Assembly (NCBI RefSeq): GCF_038594605.1
Contig: NZ_JBCFZM010000003.1
Span: 310,001-374,000 of the forward strand
Direction: 5' to 3'
Length of the DNA: 64,000 bases
DNA from: Alteriqipengyuania bathyomarina_B
GTDB taxonomy: Bacteria; Pseudomonadota; Alphaproteobacteria; Sphingomonadales; Sphingomonadaceae
Shown: positions 25,923-33,355 of the stretch, piece after piece
Layout of the letters: the number at the start of each line of letters is the position of its first letter
Numbering within the stretch: the stretch's first letter is position 1
The notes under the pieces: generated by a model
The model's input: the letters and a program-made list of their open reading frames with translations, nothing else
What the model was told of the DNA's origin: nothing
Database searches by the model: none
Program-made: the position numbers and the translations under genes

Positions 25923-26680
25923 GCAGCAAGAAAGCCACCGTCTACCGGATGGTCATGCCCGACCATCTGTGCCCTTTCGGTCTCAAGACCGTCGACCTGC
26001 TGAAGCGCGAGGGGTTCGAAATCGAGGATCATCACCTCGAAACGCGCGAGGAGACCGACGCCTTCAAGGAAAAACACAACGTCGAAACCACGCCGCAGAC
26101 CTTTATCGATGGCGAGCGGATCGGTGGCTACGACGATCTGCGCGCATATTTCGGCAAGTCGCGCAGCCAACCCAAGGAAGGCGAGACCAGCTATCAGCCG
26201 GTCATCGCGATTTTCGGCGTGGCCTTCCTGCTCGCCCTCGCGATCAGCTGGTATGTCTTCGACACGGTCTTCACGGTGCAGGCCGCCGAGTGGTTCGTCA
26301 GCCTCTCGATGGCGCTGCTCGCGATCCAGAAGCTGCAGGACGTGCGCAGCTTTTCGACCATGTTCCTCAACTACGACCTGCTGGCGCGGCGCTGGGTGCG
26401 CTACGGCTTCCTCTATCCCTTCGGCGAAGCGCTGGCCGGGGTGCTGATGGTGGCGCATGCGCTGCCGATCGTCTCGGTCCCCATTGCGCTGTTCATCGGG
26501 ACCATCGGCGCGGTCAGCGTGTTCAAGGCCGTCTACGTCGACAAGCGCGAGCTCAAATGCGCCTGCGTGGGCGGGGGCAGCAACGTGCCGCTCGGCTTCG
26601 TCTCGCTGACCGAGAACCTGTTCATGATCGGCATGGGCCTGTGGATGGGCGCCAAGGCGCTGGGCTGGATCGCGATCTGA
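25919..26680 (+). CDS. Glutaredoxin-MauE fusion membrane protein
   Basis: 253 residues, starting at a GTG that overlaps the DUF411 stop. Residues 1-85 form a glutaredoxin domain: DHLCPFGLKTVDLLKREG with a single active-site Cys (CPFG) and ETTPQTFIDGERIGGYDDL, the usual glutathione-binding end. Residues 95-253 are a four-helix MauE/DoxX-type redox membrane domain ending with the cytosolic or periplasmic pair CAC in KRELKCACVGGGSNVP. It may pass electrons to thiols of copper proteins. Function is inferred from domains and neighbours. Confidence 0.82.
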   Translation: MSSKKATVYRMVMPDHLCPFGLKTVDLLKREGFEIEDHHLETREETDAFKEKHNVETTPQTFIDGERIGGYDDLRAYFGKSRSQPKEGETSYQPVIAIFGVAFLLALAISWYVFDTVFTVQAAEWFVSLSMALLAIQKLQDVRSFSTMFLNYDLLARRWVRYGFLYPFGEALAGVLMVAHALPIVSVPIALFIGTIGAVSVFKAVYVDKRELKCACVGGGSNVPLGFVSLTENLFMIGMGLWMGAKALGWIAI

Positions 26681-26778
26681 CGGGCAGCGCAACGCTGCTT
26701 GTCGGCTTGTGTCGCGCTTGATATTCGGGCGCGATGGAGGCGTCGGACAGCTCGGTGAAGAGCCCAGGCTCGAGGATC

Positions 26779-27384
26779 ATGGCCCGCCTGCCGCGCGTGC
26801 ATGTGGAGCGCGGTTTCCTGCCGCCGGAGGAGCACGCCGCGCTGCTGGCCGAAACGCTCGAGGCGCAGGCGCTTTATCAATCCAGCACCATATCGCGATA
26901 CGAAGAGGACATGACGCGCGTCAACGGTCAGGTCGATCCGAGTGTGCGCCATTCGCATGTCCGCAAGCTGCCGAAAGCCTTCCGCGAGATATTCGAGGCG
27001 AAGCTCGTGTCGCTCCAGAGCATGATCGAGGCGACGACCGGGGTCGAATTTCCCGCCGAGCGCTGGTTCGAGATCGAATCGGTCCACAGCGGCGACGGCG
27101 CATTGTTCACCGCGCATATCGATACCAATCGCGGGCCCCAAAGCTCGCGCAGGGTGATCAGCGCGGTCTATTACTATTCGCGGACGCCTGCGGCCTTCTC
27201 GGGTGGCCAGCTGAAGCTCTATTCGCTCGATCGCAGCGGATCGATCACGGTCGAGCCGGAAGACAACACGATGGTTCTCTTCCCGTCGATGTTCCTGCAC
27301 GAGGTGTTGCCCGTGTCCGTTCCCTCGGGCGAATGGGCGGACGGGCGCTTTTCGGTGAATTGCTGGGTGCACCGCACCGATTAG
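26779..27384 (+). CDS. 2OG-Fe(II) oxygenase, prolyl-4-hydroxylase-like
   Basis: About 201 residues. Iron ligands are HxD in LFTAHIDTNRG and the distal His in MFLHEVLPV; the 2-oxoglutarate Arg is in DGRFSVNCWVH. The fold matches the P4Hc-type double-stranded beta helix. The start after CGAGGA was preferred to an ATG 15 codons upstream. It is convergent with the lasso B2 gene and separated from the copper genes by about 100 bases. It could modify the lasso peptide but may equally be unrelated. Confidence 0.82.
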   Translation: MARLPRVHVERGFLPPEEHAALLAETLEAQALYQSSTISRYEEDMTRVNGQVDPSVRHSHVRKLPKAFREIFEAKLVSLQSMIEATTGVEFPAERWFEIESVHSGDGALFTAHIDTNRGPQSSRRVISAVYYYSRTPAAFSGGQLKLYSLDRSGSITVEPEDNTMVLFPSMFLHEVLPVSVPSGEWADGRFSVNCWVHRTD

Positions 27385-27408
27385 CCGAGGCGCTTTCCCG
27401 CGCCCTTC

Positions 27409-27873
27409 TCAGTCGCTCGAGAAACAGCGCACCACGGTATAATGGGGGATCGCGCCGCCGCCGCATACCGTCACGTCACCGGCCATCACCCAGGCGTGGG
27501 CATCCATGGAGGCGTCGCTCTGCGCCCGGCGAAGGCCGAACAGGACCGCATGCGGCACGCCCATCACGCGCAGCAGCGCATGCGCGACCAACGCCTGGGG
27601 ATAGCAATCGTCGCTGACCCCGCTGAAGCGCGCGGCGATTTTCATCGCCCGGCGCATGCGAACCGCTCTGCGGTGCTGCGCGGCATCGATGTCCACGCTC
27701 TGGAAGGGCAAGCCCCGATCCGCGCCAAGCAGGCGCGAGAGCTTGCGAATGGGCACGACCGTCACGATGAGGCGGCTCGGCCACAGGAGGCACCAGGCGA
27801 TCAGTGCAAGCACCGCCGAGCGGCCCGGGAGCCTCGATACCGCCTTCAGCTTTTGTAAAATCGCTTGGGTCAC
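27409..27873 (-). CDS. Lasso peptide biosynthesis B2 protein (leader peptidase)
   Basis: 154 residues from a GTG start preceded by GAGG. This is the transglutaminase-like cysteine protease half of McjB, which removes the leader before ring closure. Cys90 in SDDCYPQALVAHALLRVMG and His126 in SMDAHAWVMAGD match the catalytic Cys and His. A hydrophobic N-terminal stretch (SAVLALIAWCLLWPSRLIV) is common in B2 proteins. It is divergent from the kinase gene. A longer in-frame ATG would overlap the kinase start and is not favoured. Confidence 0.88.
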   Translation of the reverse strand: MTQAILQKLKAVSRLPGRSAVLALIAWCLLWPSRLIVTVVPIRKLSRLLGADRGLPFQSVDIDAAQHRRAVRMRRAMKIAARFSGVSDDCYPQALVAHALLRVMGVPHAVLFGLRRAQSDASMDAHAWVMAGDVTVCGGGAIPHYTVVRCFSSD

Positions 27874-27994
27874 GTTTCGCCTCGCTCCCCCCACACCCGT
27901 ATGATAGGCATGCCGCAAGGAACGGCATAGGGCTTTCGTGGCCGCTTGTCGTATCGGTAACCACAACAAGACAGCGCGCCGTCTGCCACCGCAC

Positions 27995-28978
27995 ATGCCA
28001 TCCTCTTGCCCACTCCCGGACCTTGCCGGACAGGTTTACGGCCTCGCCGTGGCGAGCGACATTGCCTTGCCCGAACTGGCCCCTGCCGCTTCGCGCCGGC
28101 CGGCGGATATCACGATCCGGCAGGGCCCGGTGCCAAAATCGACCGGCGGCGATCCGACCGATGTCGCCACCTTCGTGCGGGGGTCGCAAGGGGAGCTGTG
28201 GCTCGATTTTCCGGGCACGCTGACCATGCTGATCACGGGCGGGCACACGATCGCCTATCGCCCGTACCCGGGCGTCCACGAAGACGAAGTGCGCCTGTTC
28301 CTGCTCGGCTCGGGGCTTGCAGCGATCATGATGCAGCGCGGGTTCCTGGTGCTCCATGCGAACGCGGTCGTGCCGCAGGGCAGCGATACGGCGATCGCCT
28401 GCATCGGGGATTCCGGCGCGGGCAAATCGACCATGGCGGTGGCGATGATGCTGCGCGGCCATCGCTGCCTCGCCGACGATGTCTGCCCCATCGGCGAGGG
28501 CGCTACGATCCTGCCCGGTCTAGCCCGCGCGAAATTGTGGGACGATTCGGCGCGGCGGCTGGGCATCGATACCGCGCCGCTCTCTCGCGTGCGCCCGCAG
28601 GATGCGAAGTGGAACCTTCCGCTGGGCGGCCACGATCGCGCTGCGCCTGCCCGCATCGGCCTGTTGGTCTGCCTGAAACCCTCGGAGCGGGGGGATGAGG
28701 CGCTGGAAGAAATCACCGGGGCCGATCGTTTCACCGTGCTGCGCAACAATGTGTTCCGGCCCGAGTACTATGCGGCGATGGGGATCGAGACACGGCTGCT
28801 GGGACGGATCGCCGAACTCGCTTCCACCACGCAGATGGTCCGGCTGATGCGTCCCGCACAAGGTTTCGAGATAGACCGCCAGATCGACAAGTTGCTTGCG
28901 CTTCACGCAGCGATCGCCGAGCCAGAGCGGCGGATCGATCAACGCCAGGCCGAAGGATCGCTGACCAAGGATGAGTGA
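27995..28978 (+). CDS. HPr-kinase-like serine kinase of the lasso cluster
   Basis: 327 residues. After an N-terminal domain of about 110 residues (VYGLAVASDIALPEL), the kinase core has the P-loop GDSGAGKST at residues 138-146, preceded by FLVLHANAVVP, and LADDVCPIG with the phosphotransfer Asp. This is the HprK-like architecture found in lasso clusters. In the paeninodin pathway (family knowledge) the homologue phosphorylates the C-terminal Ser of the precursor, and the precursor here also ends in Ser. The ATG at MPSSCPLPD was chosen; a GTG 19 codons upstream is possible. Confidence 0.87.
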   Translation: MPSSCPLPDLAGQVYGLAVASDIALPELAPAASRRPADITIRQGPVPKSTGGDPTDVATFVRGSQGELWLDFPGTLTMLITGGHTIAYRPYPGVHEDEVRLFLLGSGLAAIMMQRGFLVLHANAVVPQGSDTAIACIGDSGAGKSTMAVAMMLRGHRCLADDVCPIGEGATILPGLARAKLWDDSARRLGIDTAPLSRVRPQDAKWNLPLGGHDRAAPARIGLLVCLKPSERGDEALEEITGADRFTVLRNNVFRPEYYAAMGIETRLLGRIAELASTTQMVRLMRPAQGFEIDRQIDKLLALHAAIAEPERRIDQRQAEGSLTKDE

Positions 28979-29264
28979 CACGATGATTGCGCCCGACCAG
29001 AAATTCATCCGCACCAGGGATGTCGTCACCACCGACATGGATGGGGAACTGGTGATGATGCATGTCGAGAAGGGGTCCTACTTCGCGATCAGCGGCTCCG
29101 GCGGGCATTTATGGGCGCAGCTGGCGCAGCCGCGGACCATGCCCGAACTCGTCGCCTCGATCGAAGAGGATTTCGAAACGGGTGAGGTCGAGGATCTCGA
29201 AGGGATCGTCGCGCGGTTTCTGTCCGACATGCTGGCGCAAGGCCTCGTGGTCGCCGCCGACTGA
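28971..29264 (+). CDS. PqqD-like lasso B1 protein (RiPP recognition element)
   Basis: 97 residues with a PqqD winged-helix fold: DGELVMMHVEKGSYFAISGS, then GGHLWAQLAQPRTMPELVAS and a C-terminal helix ending MLAQGLVVAAD. In split-B lasso clusters this small protein binds the precursor leader and delivers it to B2 and the cyclase. Its ATG lies eight bases before the kinase stop codon, so the two are co-translated; another in-frame ATG lies four codons later. The matching leader motif FxxPxL is present in the precursor. Confidence 0.88.
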   Translation: MSDTMIAPDQKFIRTRDVVTTDMDGELVMMHVEKGSYFAISGSGGHLWAQLAQPRTMPELVASIEEDFETGEVEDLEGIVARFLSDMLAQGLVVAAD

Positions 29265-29270
29265 CCGGGC

Positions 29271-31133
29271 ATGTTCGCCGCGATCATAGCGCGCAAGCCA
29301 CCGGCCTCGCCGCGCGATCTGGCCGACCCCGATGCGCTGCTCGCTGCGCTGACGCCCTTCACGCCCGCCGATGTCGCGGGGTGCTGGGAGAACGAGCGCG
29401 CGCTGATCTGCCACGCGGCGCATCACAATACGCCTGCGTCGCTCCATGAAGCCACGCCTCAGGTCTGCGGGCGCACCGGGCGCGTGATCGCCGGCTGGGT
29501 GCGGCTCGACAATCGCGAGCAACTTTGTGCGACGCTGCGCCTGACCTTGAGGCCCGAACTGACCGATCCGCAGATCATTCTGGCCGCGCACGCGCAGTGG
29601 GGCGACGACTGCGCGGGGGAACTGGAGGGCGATTTCAGCTTCCTGATCTTTGATCCGCGCAATGGGCGGACTTTCTGCGCGCGCGACGCCATGGGCGCAA
29701 AGCCGCTGTTCTACACCGTGACCGATAATCACCTGATGGTCGCCACATCGGCGGCCGCAATGCGCGCGGCACACGGGCTGGCCCTGACCCCGAGCGCGCA
29801 ATGGATGGCGCTTGTCGTCTCCTATTTCAATTTCGCCGACGACCGGTCGGCTTTCGAAGAAGTGCGCAAGCTCCCTCGCGCCCACCGGATGACGATGGAG
29901 CCGGACGGCGCGATCGACCAGCGGCGCTATTTCGATTTCGACCTGTCGGCCCCGCACGCGACCACGCGCGATCCCGCATGGGTCGGGCGCTATCGCGAGG
30001 CTTTCGACCGCGCGGTCGAGGTGCGCGCCCCCAGCGCGTTTCTGGTCGGGGCAGAAAGCTCGGGCGGGCTCGATTCTTCCTCCGTCGTCGCGCGTCTTGC
30101 CGAAGTGCTCCCGCACGACCGGGCCGACTTCCACACCTTTGCGATGGTCACGAACGCATTGGAGCCTGCGCAGCTTCGCGCCCTGTCGGCCCTATGCGAC
30201 GTGCCGCATCCCCACGTGCTCCTGCGGCCGAAGATGCTGGGGCTGGGTGATGCCTTCACGAGGTCGCTCAAGGTCCTCGGCCATCCGCCCGAGCATGCGC
30301 AGTCGCTCGTCTATCCCGCCTTCTACGATCAGGCGCAGGGGCTGGGCATCCGCACGATCCTCTCCGGCTTCGGGGGCGACGAGATGGTGACAGGCTCCGC
30401 CACGCACCTCGCCGACGAACTGCACAGCCGCCGCGCATATCGCTTGCTGTTCGCGGAAACCGAGGGGCGTTTCCCGCGCAATGCCGTTCGCTTCGCCAGG
30501 GGTCTGGCGCGCGGCGTCGGCTATGCAGACGATGTTGCGCGCCGTGCCATGCGGCAAAAGCTGTCGGTGAGTTGCCTGCAGCGCGACTTTCTGGAGGACA
30601 GCGGGCTCGCGAATCGCATCGAGCGCTGGATGTGCCCCGAGCGCGGCGAGTTGACCCTCAACACGATGGCCGCGCTGGAGCCCGGCTTTCGCCATGCGAT
30701 GTCCGCCCGGCTTGAGTCATGTGCGAACTTCGCAGGCAGTTACGGCATCGAATACCGCTACCCCCTGCTCGACCGGCAACTGATTGCGCAATATCTCGCC
30801 ACGCCATCGATCGAGAAACGGCATCGCGGAATGGGTCGCTATCTTCATCGACGCGCGATGCAGGGCCGCATTCCCGACAGCATCGTGTGGCAGCAATCGA
30901 AGTCGATGGGGCGTTTCATCGGCGGAACGCTGGCGCTGGATGGTGGTGACCCGGTTCCCTACGAGGAACTGGCCCGGCCCCTGCGAGAGATCATCGACGC
31001 ACGGGCTTTCGAACGCGCAGGGGCGATGTGTCAGGACAAGCTGCGACAGCACGATGCTGACGTTCTCCAAATCCGGTTCTTCATGTGGCAGGTGCGAATG
31101 ATCGACGCATGGCTGCAGAACGAGACAGCATAG
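29271..31133 (+). CDS. Lasso peptide isopeptide cyclase (asparagine synthetase homologue, LasC)
   Basis: 620 residues. The N-terminal glutaminase-like domain includes GDFSFLIFDPRNGRTFCARDAMGAKPLFY but no Cys follows the initiator Met, so glutamine hydrolysis is not expected. The ATP-binding part has ESSGGLDSSSVVARLAEV (near residue 263) and LSGFGGDEMVTG. In the pathway it adenylates an Asp or Glu side chain and joins it to the core N-terminus. Homologous asparagine synthetases act on free Asp, but the cluster context argues for a cyclase. It starts six bases after B1. Confidence 0.9.
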   Translation: MFAAIIARKPPASPRDLADPDALLAALTPFTPADVAGCWENERALICHAAHHNTPASLHEATPQVCGRTGRVIAGWVRLDNREQLCATLRLTLRPELTDPQIILAAHAQWGDDCAGELEGDFSFLIFDPRNGRTFCARDAMGAKPLFYTVTDNHLMVATSAAAMRAAHGLALTPSAQWMALVVSYFNFADDRSAFEEVRKLPRAHRMTMEPDGAIDQRRYFDFDLSAPHATTRDPAWVGRYREAFDRAVEVRAPSAFLVGAESSGGLDSSSVVARLAEVLPHDRADFHTFAMVTNALEPAQLRALSALCDVPHPHVLLRPKMLGLGDAFTRSLKVLGHPPEHAQSLVYPAFYDQAQGLGIRTILSGFGGDEMVTGSATHLADELHSRRAYRLLFAETEGRFPRNAVRFARGLARGVGYADDVARRAMRQKLSVSCLQRDFLEDSGLANRIERWMCPERGELTLNTMAALEPGFRHAMSARLESCANFAGSYGIEYRYPLLDRQLIAQYLATPSIEKRHRGMGRYLHRRAMQGRIPDSIVWQQSKSMGRFIGGTLALDGGDPVPYEELARPLREIIDARAFERAGAMCQDKLRQHDADVLQIRFFMWQVRMIDAWLQNETA

Positions 31134-31202
31134 ATTTGCCATTTGACAACCATATATCCTCAAGGCACTGAGTTGCCTCGAATAGGTTGCAGGGGATGTC
31201 GT

Positions 31203-31334
31203 ATGTCGTTTGAAAAGCGTGAAGCCAAGAAAGCTTTTGTCGAGCCGCGACTCGAAGTTCTCGAAGTGAAAAGCACGGCGACCGGCCCGACTCCGGACCC
31301 GAGCGAGTTCCCCGGGATTCTCCAACAGTCCTGA
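31203..31334 (+). CDS. Putative lasso peptide precursor, 43 residues
   Basis: A short gene between the cyclase and a strong terminator, with AGGGG six bases upstream of its ATG. Leader: MSFEKREAKKAFVEPRLEVL holds FVEPRL, the FxxPxL form of the YxxPxL motif bound by B1 proteins. Likely core: GPTPDPSEFPGILQQS, in which Gly28 could be joined to Glu35 to give an 8-residue ring with tail FPGILQQS. The usual Thr at core position -2 is shifted: Thr25 and Thr27 are at -3 and -1 of this Gly. The C-terminal Ser43 is a candidate kinase target. A TTGACA lies 54 bases before the start, without a clear -10 element. Confidence 0.72.
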   Translation: MSFEKREAKKAFVEPRLEVLEVKSTATGPTPDPSEFPGILQQS

Positions 31335-31345
31335 TGTATGGCAGG

Positions 31346-31378
31346 GCGAGGCGCGGTTGGCCGCGCCTCGCGCTTTTT
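31346..31378 (+). terminator. Intrinsic terminator after the lasso precursor
   Basis: GCGAGGCGCGG pairs with CCGCGCCTCGC across a TTGG loop (11 bp, no mismatch), followed by GCTTTTTGC. It lies 12 bases after the precursor stop. The opposite strand lacks a T-run, so it serves only the precursor-side transcript. Confidence 0.88.
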
Positions 31379-31387
31379 GCTTGCAGT

Positions 31388-32005
31388 CTAATCCGACTCG
31401 GAAGCCGCTCGCCGCATGATTGGATCGGTATCGCGCTTGTCGAAGACATGATCGCGGAACCGACCGTCTTTCAGCACATAATGTAGCAAGAGTTGCCTGT
31501 GCGAGCCGCTTGGAAGCGGTTCGCGCCAATGCTTCACCTTTGCCCCCTGATAGACCAGCCCCGATCCGGGAGGGATCGTGACCGGGACCTCTGTACCGTG
31601 CAGATCCTCGACGAAAATCGGCCAGGCTTGCCCCTCCGGCTCGCTGGAAATCGTCAAGGTCGCGCTGATCTCGCATGCAACGCGGTCGCGGTGCGGCTGG
31701 AGCAGCGATCCTGCGCGATAGATGCGCCAGTAGGCGCAGGTTTCGAGCAGCGGCCGGCCGATCACGGCTTCGATCCTGGGGCGGCAATGGCGGAGCAGGA
31801 TTTCGCCGAAGACCGGCGAATATTCGTCATCGGCAAGCTCCAGAAACGGGTCCGTGCGCCTGCGCATTACGCCCTGCCTGTCCGAAGCGTCGATCGCCCG
31901 GGTGGCAAAATCCAGCTTGGTCTCGTCCAGCAAGCCTTCGACGAGTGTGTAGCCACCGTCCCAGAATTGCGACCCTTGCTCAGACTGCGCCTTTGCAACT
32001 GTCAT
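31388..32005 (-). CDS. 2OG-Fe(II) oxygenase-like protein in the lasso cluster
   Basis: 205 residues. A double-stranded beta-helix pattern is visible: LETCAYWRIYRAGSLLQPHRDR with the HxD iron ligands, VPVTIPPGSGLVYQGAKVKHW with the distal His, and SGSHRQLLLHYVLKDG with the Arg for 2-oxoglutarate. It is the last gene of the minus-strand unit after the nucleotidyltransferase (78-base gap) and converges on the precursor. Pro or Asp hydroxylation of the peptide is a reasonable guess, as 2OG enzymes hydroxylate some known lasso peptides. Start set at MTVAKAQ; two upstream ATGs are possible. Confidence 0.78.
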   Translation of the reverse strand: MTVAKAQSEQGSQFWDGGYTLVEGLLDETKLDFATRAIDASDRQGVMRRRTDPFLELADDEYSPVFGEILLRHCRPRIEAVIGRPLLETCAYWRIYRAGSLLQPHRDRVACEISATLTISSEPEGQAWPIFVEDLHGTEVPVTIPPGSGLVYQGAKVKHWREPLPSGSHRQLLLHYVLKDGRFRDHVFDKRDTDPIMRRAASESD

Positions 32006-32083
32006 GCGCCTCGGCATCCTTTCCGGCTGCGTGCGACGTAGTTGCCGCAAGCATGACTGCGGAGCAAGACGCCTGCCATTGCA

Positions 32084-33355
32084 TCATCGGCGGCGGGACT
32101 CTTCGTCCGCGTCTATCGCTCCGGGTGCGTCGGATCGGGCCAGCCAGTCCTCCAGCTGGAGATCGGCATCGGCCTCTGCCGTCCGGTCGGCATCCGCGCC
32201 GCCCGTTGCCAGATGCCACGCCCGGTCGACCAGCCAGATCGGATAACCCAGCAGCACGAAGCGAGAATCGGGCCGGGCGCCCGTCGCCACGGCGATCTTG
32301 GCTCGGGTCGGGCGGGTTGCAAGACGCAGCATGCCCAGCAGCTTGCTGGCGAGCGGTTTGCCCTGCCGCAGGTTCCTGACCAGTTTGCGATTGCGCACCG
32401 CCTCGGAGGGTAGGGCAAGCAGGGCCGTGGCGTGATCGACCAGCCGATCGGGCACGGCGGTTGGGCTGCCATCGGCATGCGCGATCGGCCCGTGCCGCGC
32501 CAGGATCGCGGTAAAGAGCGCATGGCTCCGCGCGAGCCCGAATTCCTCCGCCACCTCCCCGAACCGCGCGCTCTGCGACGGGTCGAGGGCGTGCAGGAAG
32601 GCGATATCCGCCACGACCAGCGGCCCGCAGTCGAAGGTCGACTTGAGGCCAGCGTGGAGCAGCAGGTGACAATAGAGCGCGGCGGGTTCGGCCAGCAGGA
32701 TAGGGCGGTTCGCGATGTTGTGGTCCTGCGCGCTCGCAAGCAGGCGCTGCGCGAGCGGGGCCGGGTCGTAGGCAAGGCCCGACGCGAGCGAGCGATGCAC
32801 CTCAACCGTTACCCTGGTGCCGAGATGGTGCAGCGCGGGCAGCTGATAGTGCCCCGCCTTGGGCTTGGCCGAGCGACCGGGCAGCGGCCGATAGCCCATT
32901 TCGTCGAGCAGGCCCTGCGCGTCGATCGCCCTCGTCTCCTCGACCAGGATGTCGAGATCGCGCAGCGGGCGCAGCGCCGGTTCGGGATAGACGGTGGAGG
33001 CGAGGGTCGCGCCCTTGAGGAAAACGTACCCGATGCCCGCCTCGGTCAGGCGCGTGCCGATCTGTCGCATGGCCGACTGAAGGGTCAGCCAGCGCATCGA
33101 ATGCGTGCGGTAGCTCGCCTCGGCCTGCTCGATCAGTTGGTCGGGCCACAGGTCGGCAGGCCCGGCGCGCGCGGCGGCGTGCAGCAGCGGGAGAAGGCGA
33201 TGATCGCGCGCGGTTTGCGCGATCCAGAGCCACTGTTCTTCGGTCAGTTCCCTGCGCAGCGGGGCAGGGCTCGGCGCGCAGCAGAGAAGGTCGAACAGCA
33301 CGTTGCGCGCTGCGACGATATCGGGCTCGCCTGTCGAAAGCTCTTCGGTGGTCAT
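32084..33355 (-). CDS. Nucleotidyltransferase family protein of the lasso cluster
   Basis: 423 residues. The family core is IGYVFLKGATLASTVYPEPA followed by RPLRDLDILVEE, which carries the D-x-D metal site of NTP_transf_5-type proteins. LHHLGTRVTVEVHRSLASG further on is also typical. It overlaps the ABC transporter stop by four bases. Homologues occur next to kinase-bearing lasso clusters such as paeninodin (family knowledge), but their reaction is not established; transfer of a nucleotide to a phosphorylated or free peptide is only a hypothesis. Confidence 0.84.
   Translation of the reverse strand: MTTEELSTGEPDIVAARNVLFDLLCCAPSPAPLRRELTEEQWLWIAQTARDHRLLPLLHAAARAGPADLWPDQLIEQAEASYRTHSMRWLTLQSAMRQIGTRLTEAGIGYVFLKGATLASTVYPEPALRPLRDLDILVEETRAIDAQGLLDEMGYRPLPGRSAKPKAGHYQLPALHHLGTRVTVEVHRSLASGLAYDPAPLAQRLLASAQDHNIANRPILLAEPAALYCHLLLHAGLKSTFDCGPLVVADIAFLHALDPSQSARFGEVAEEFGLARSHALFTAILARHGPIAHADGSPTAVPDRLVDHATALLALPSEAVRNRKLVRNLRQGKPLASKLLGMLRLATRPTRAKIAVATGARPDSRFVLLGYPIWLVDRAWHLATGGADADRTAEADADLQLEDWLARSDAPGAIDADEESRRR

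Noticed and set aside
31143..31202. Longer N-terminus for the lasso precursor
   Set aside because: The upstream extension starts at a non-ATG codon inside the TTGACA element and lacks a ribosome site; AGGGG precedes the later ATG.
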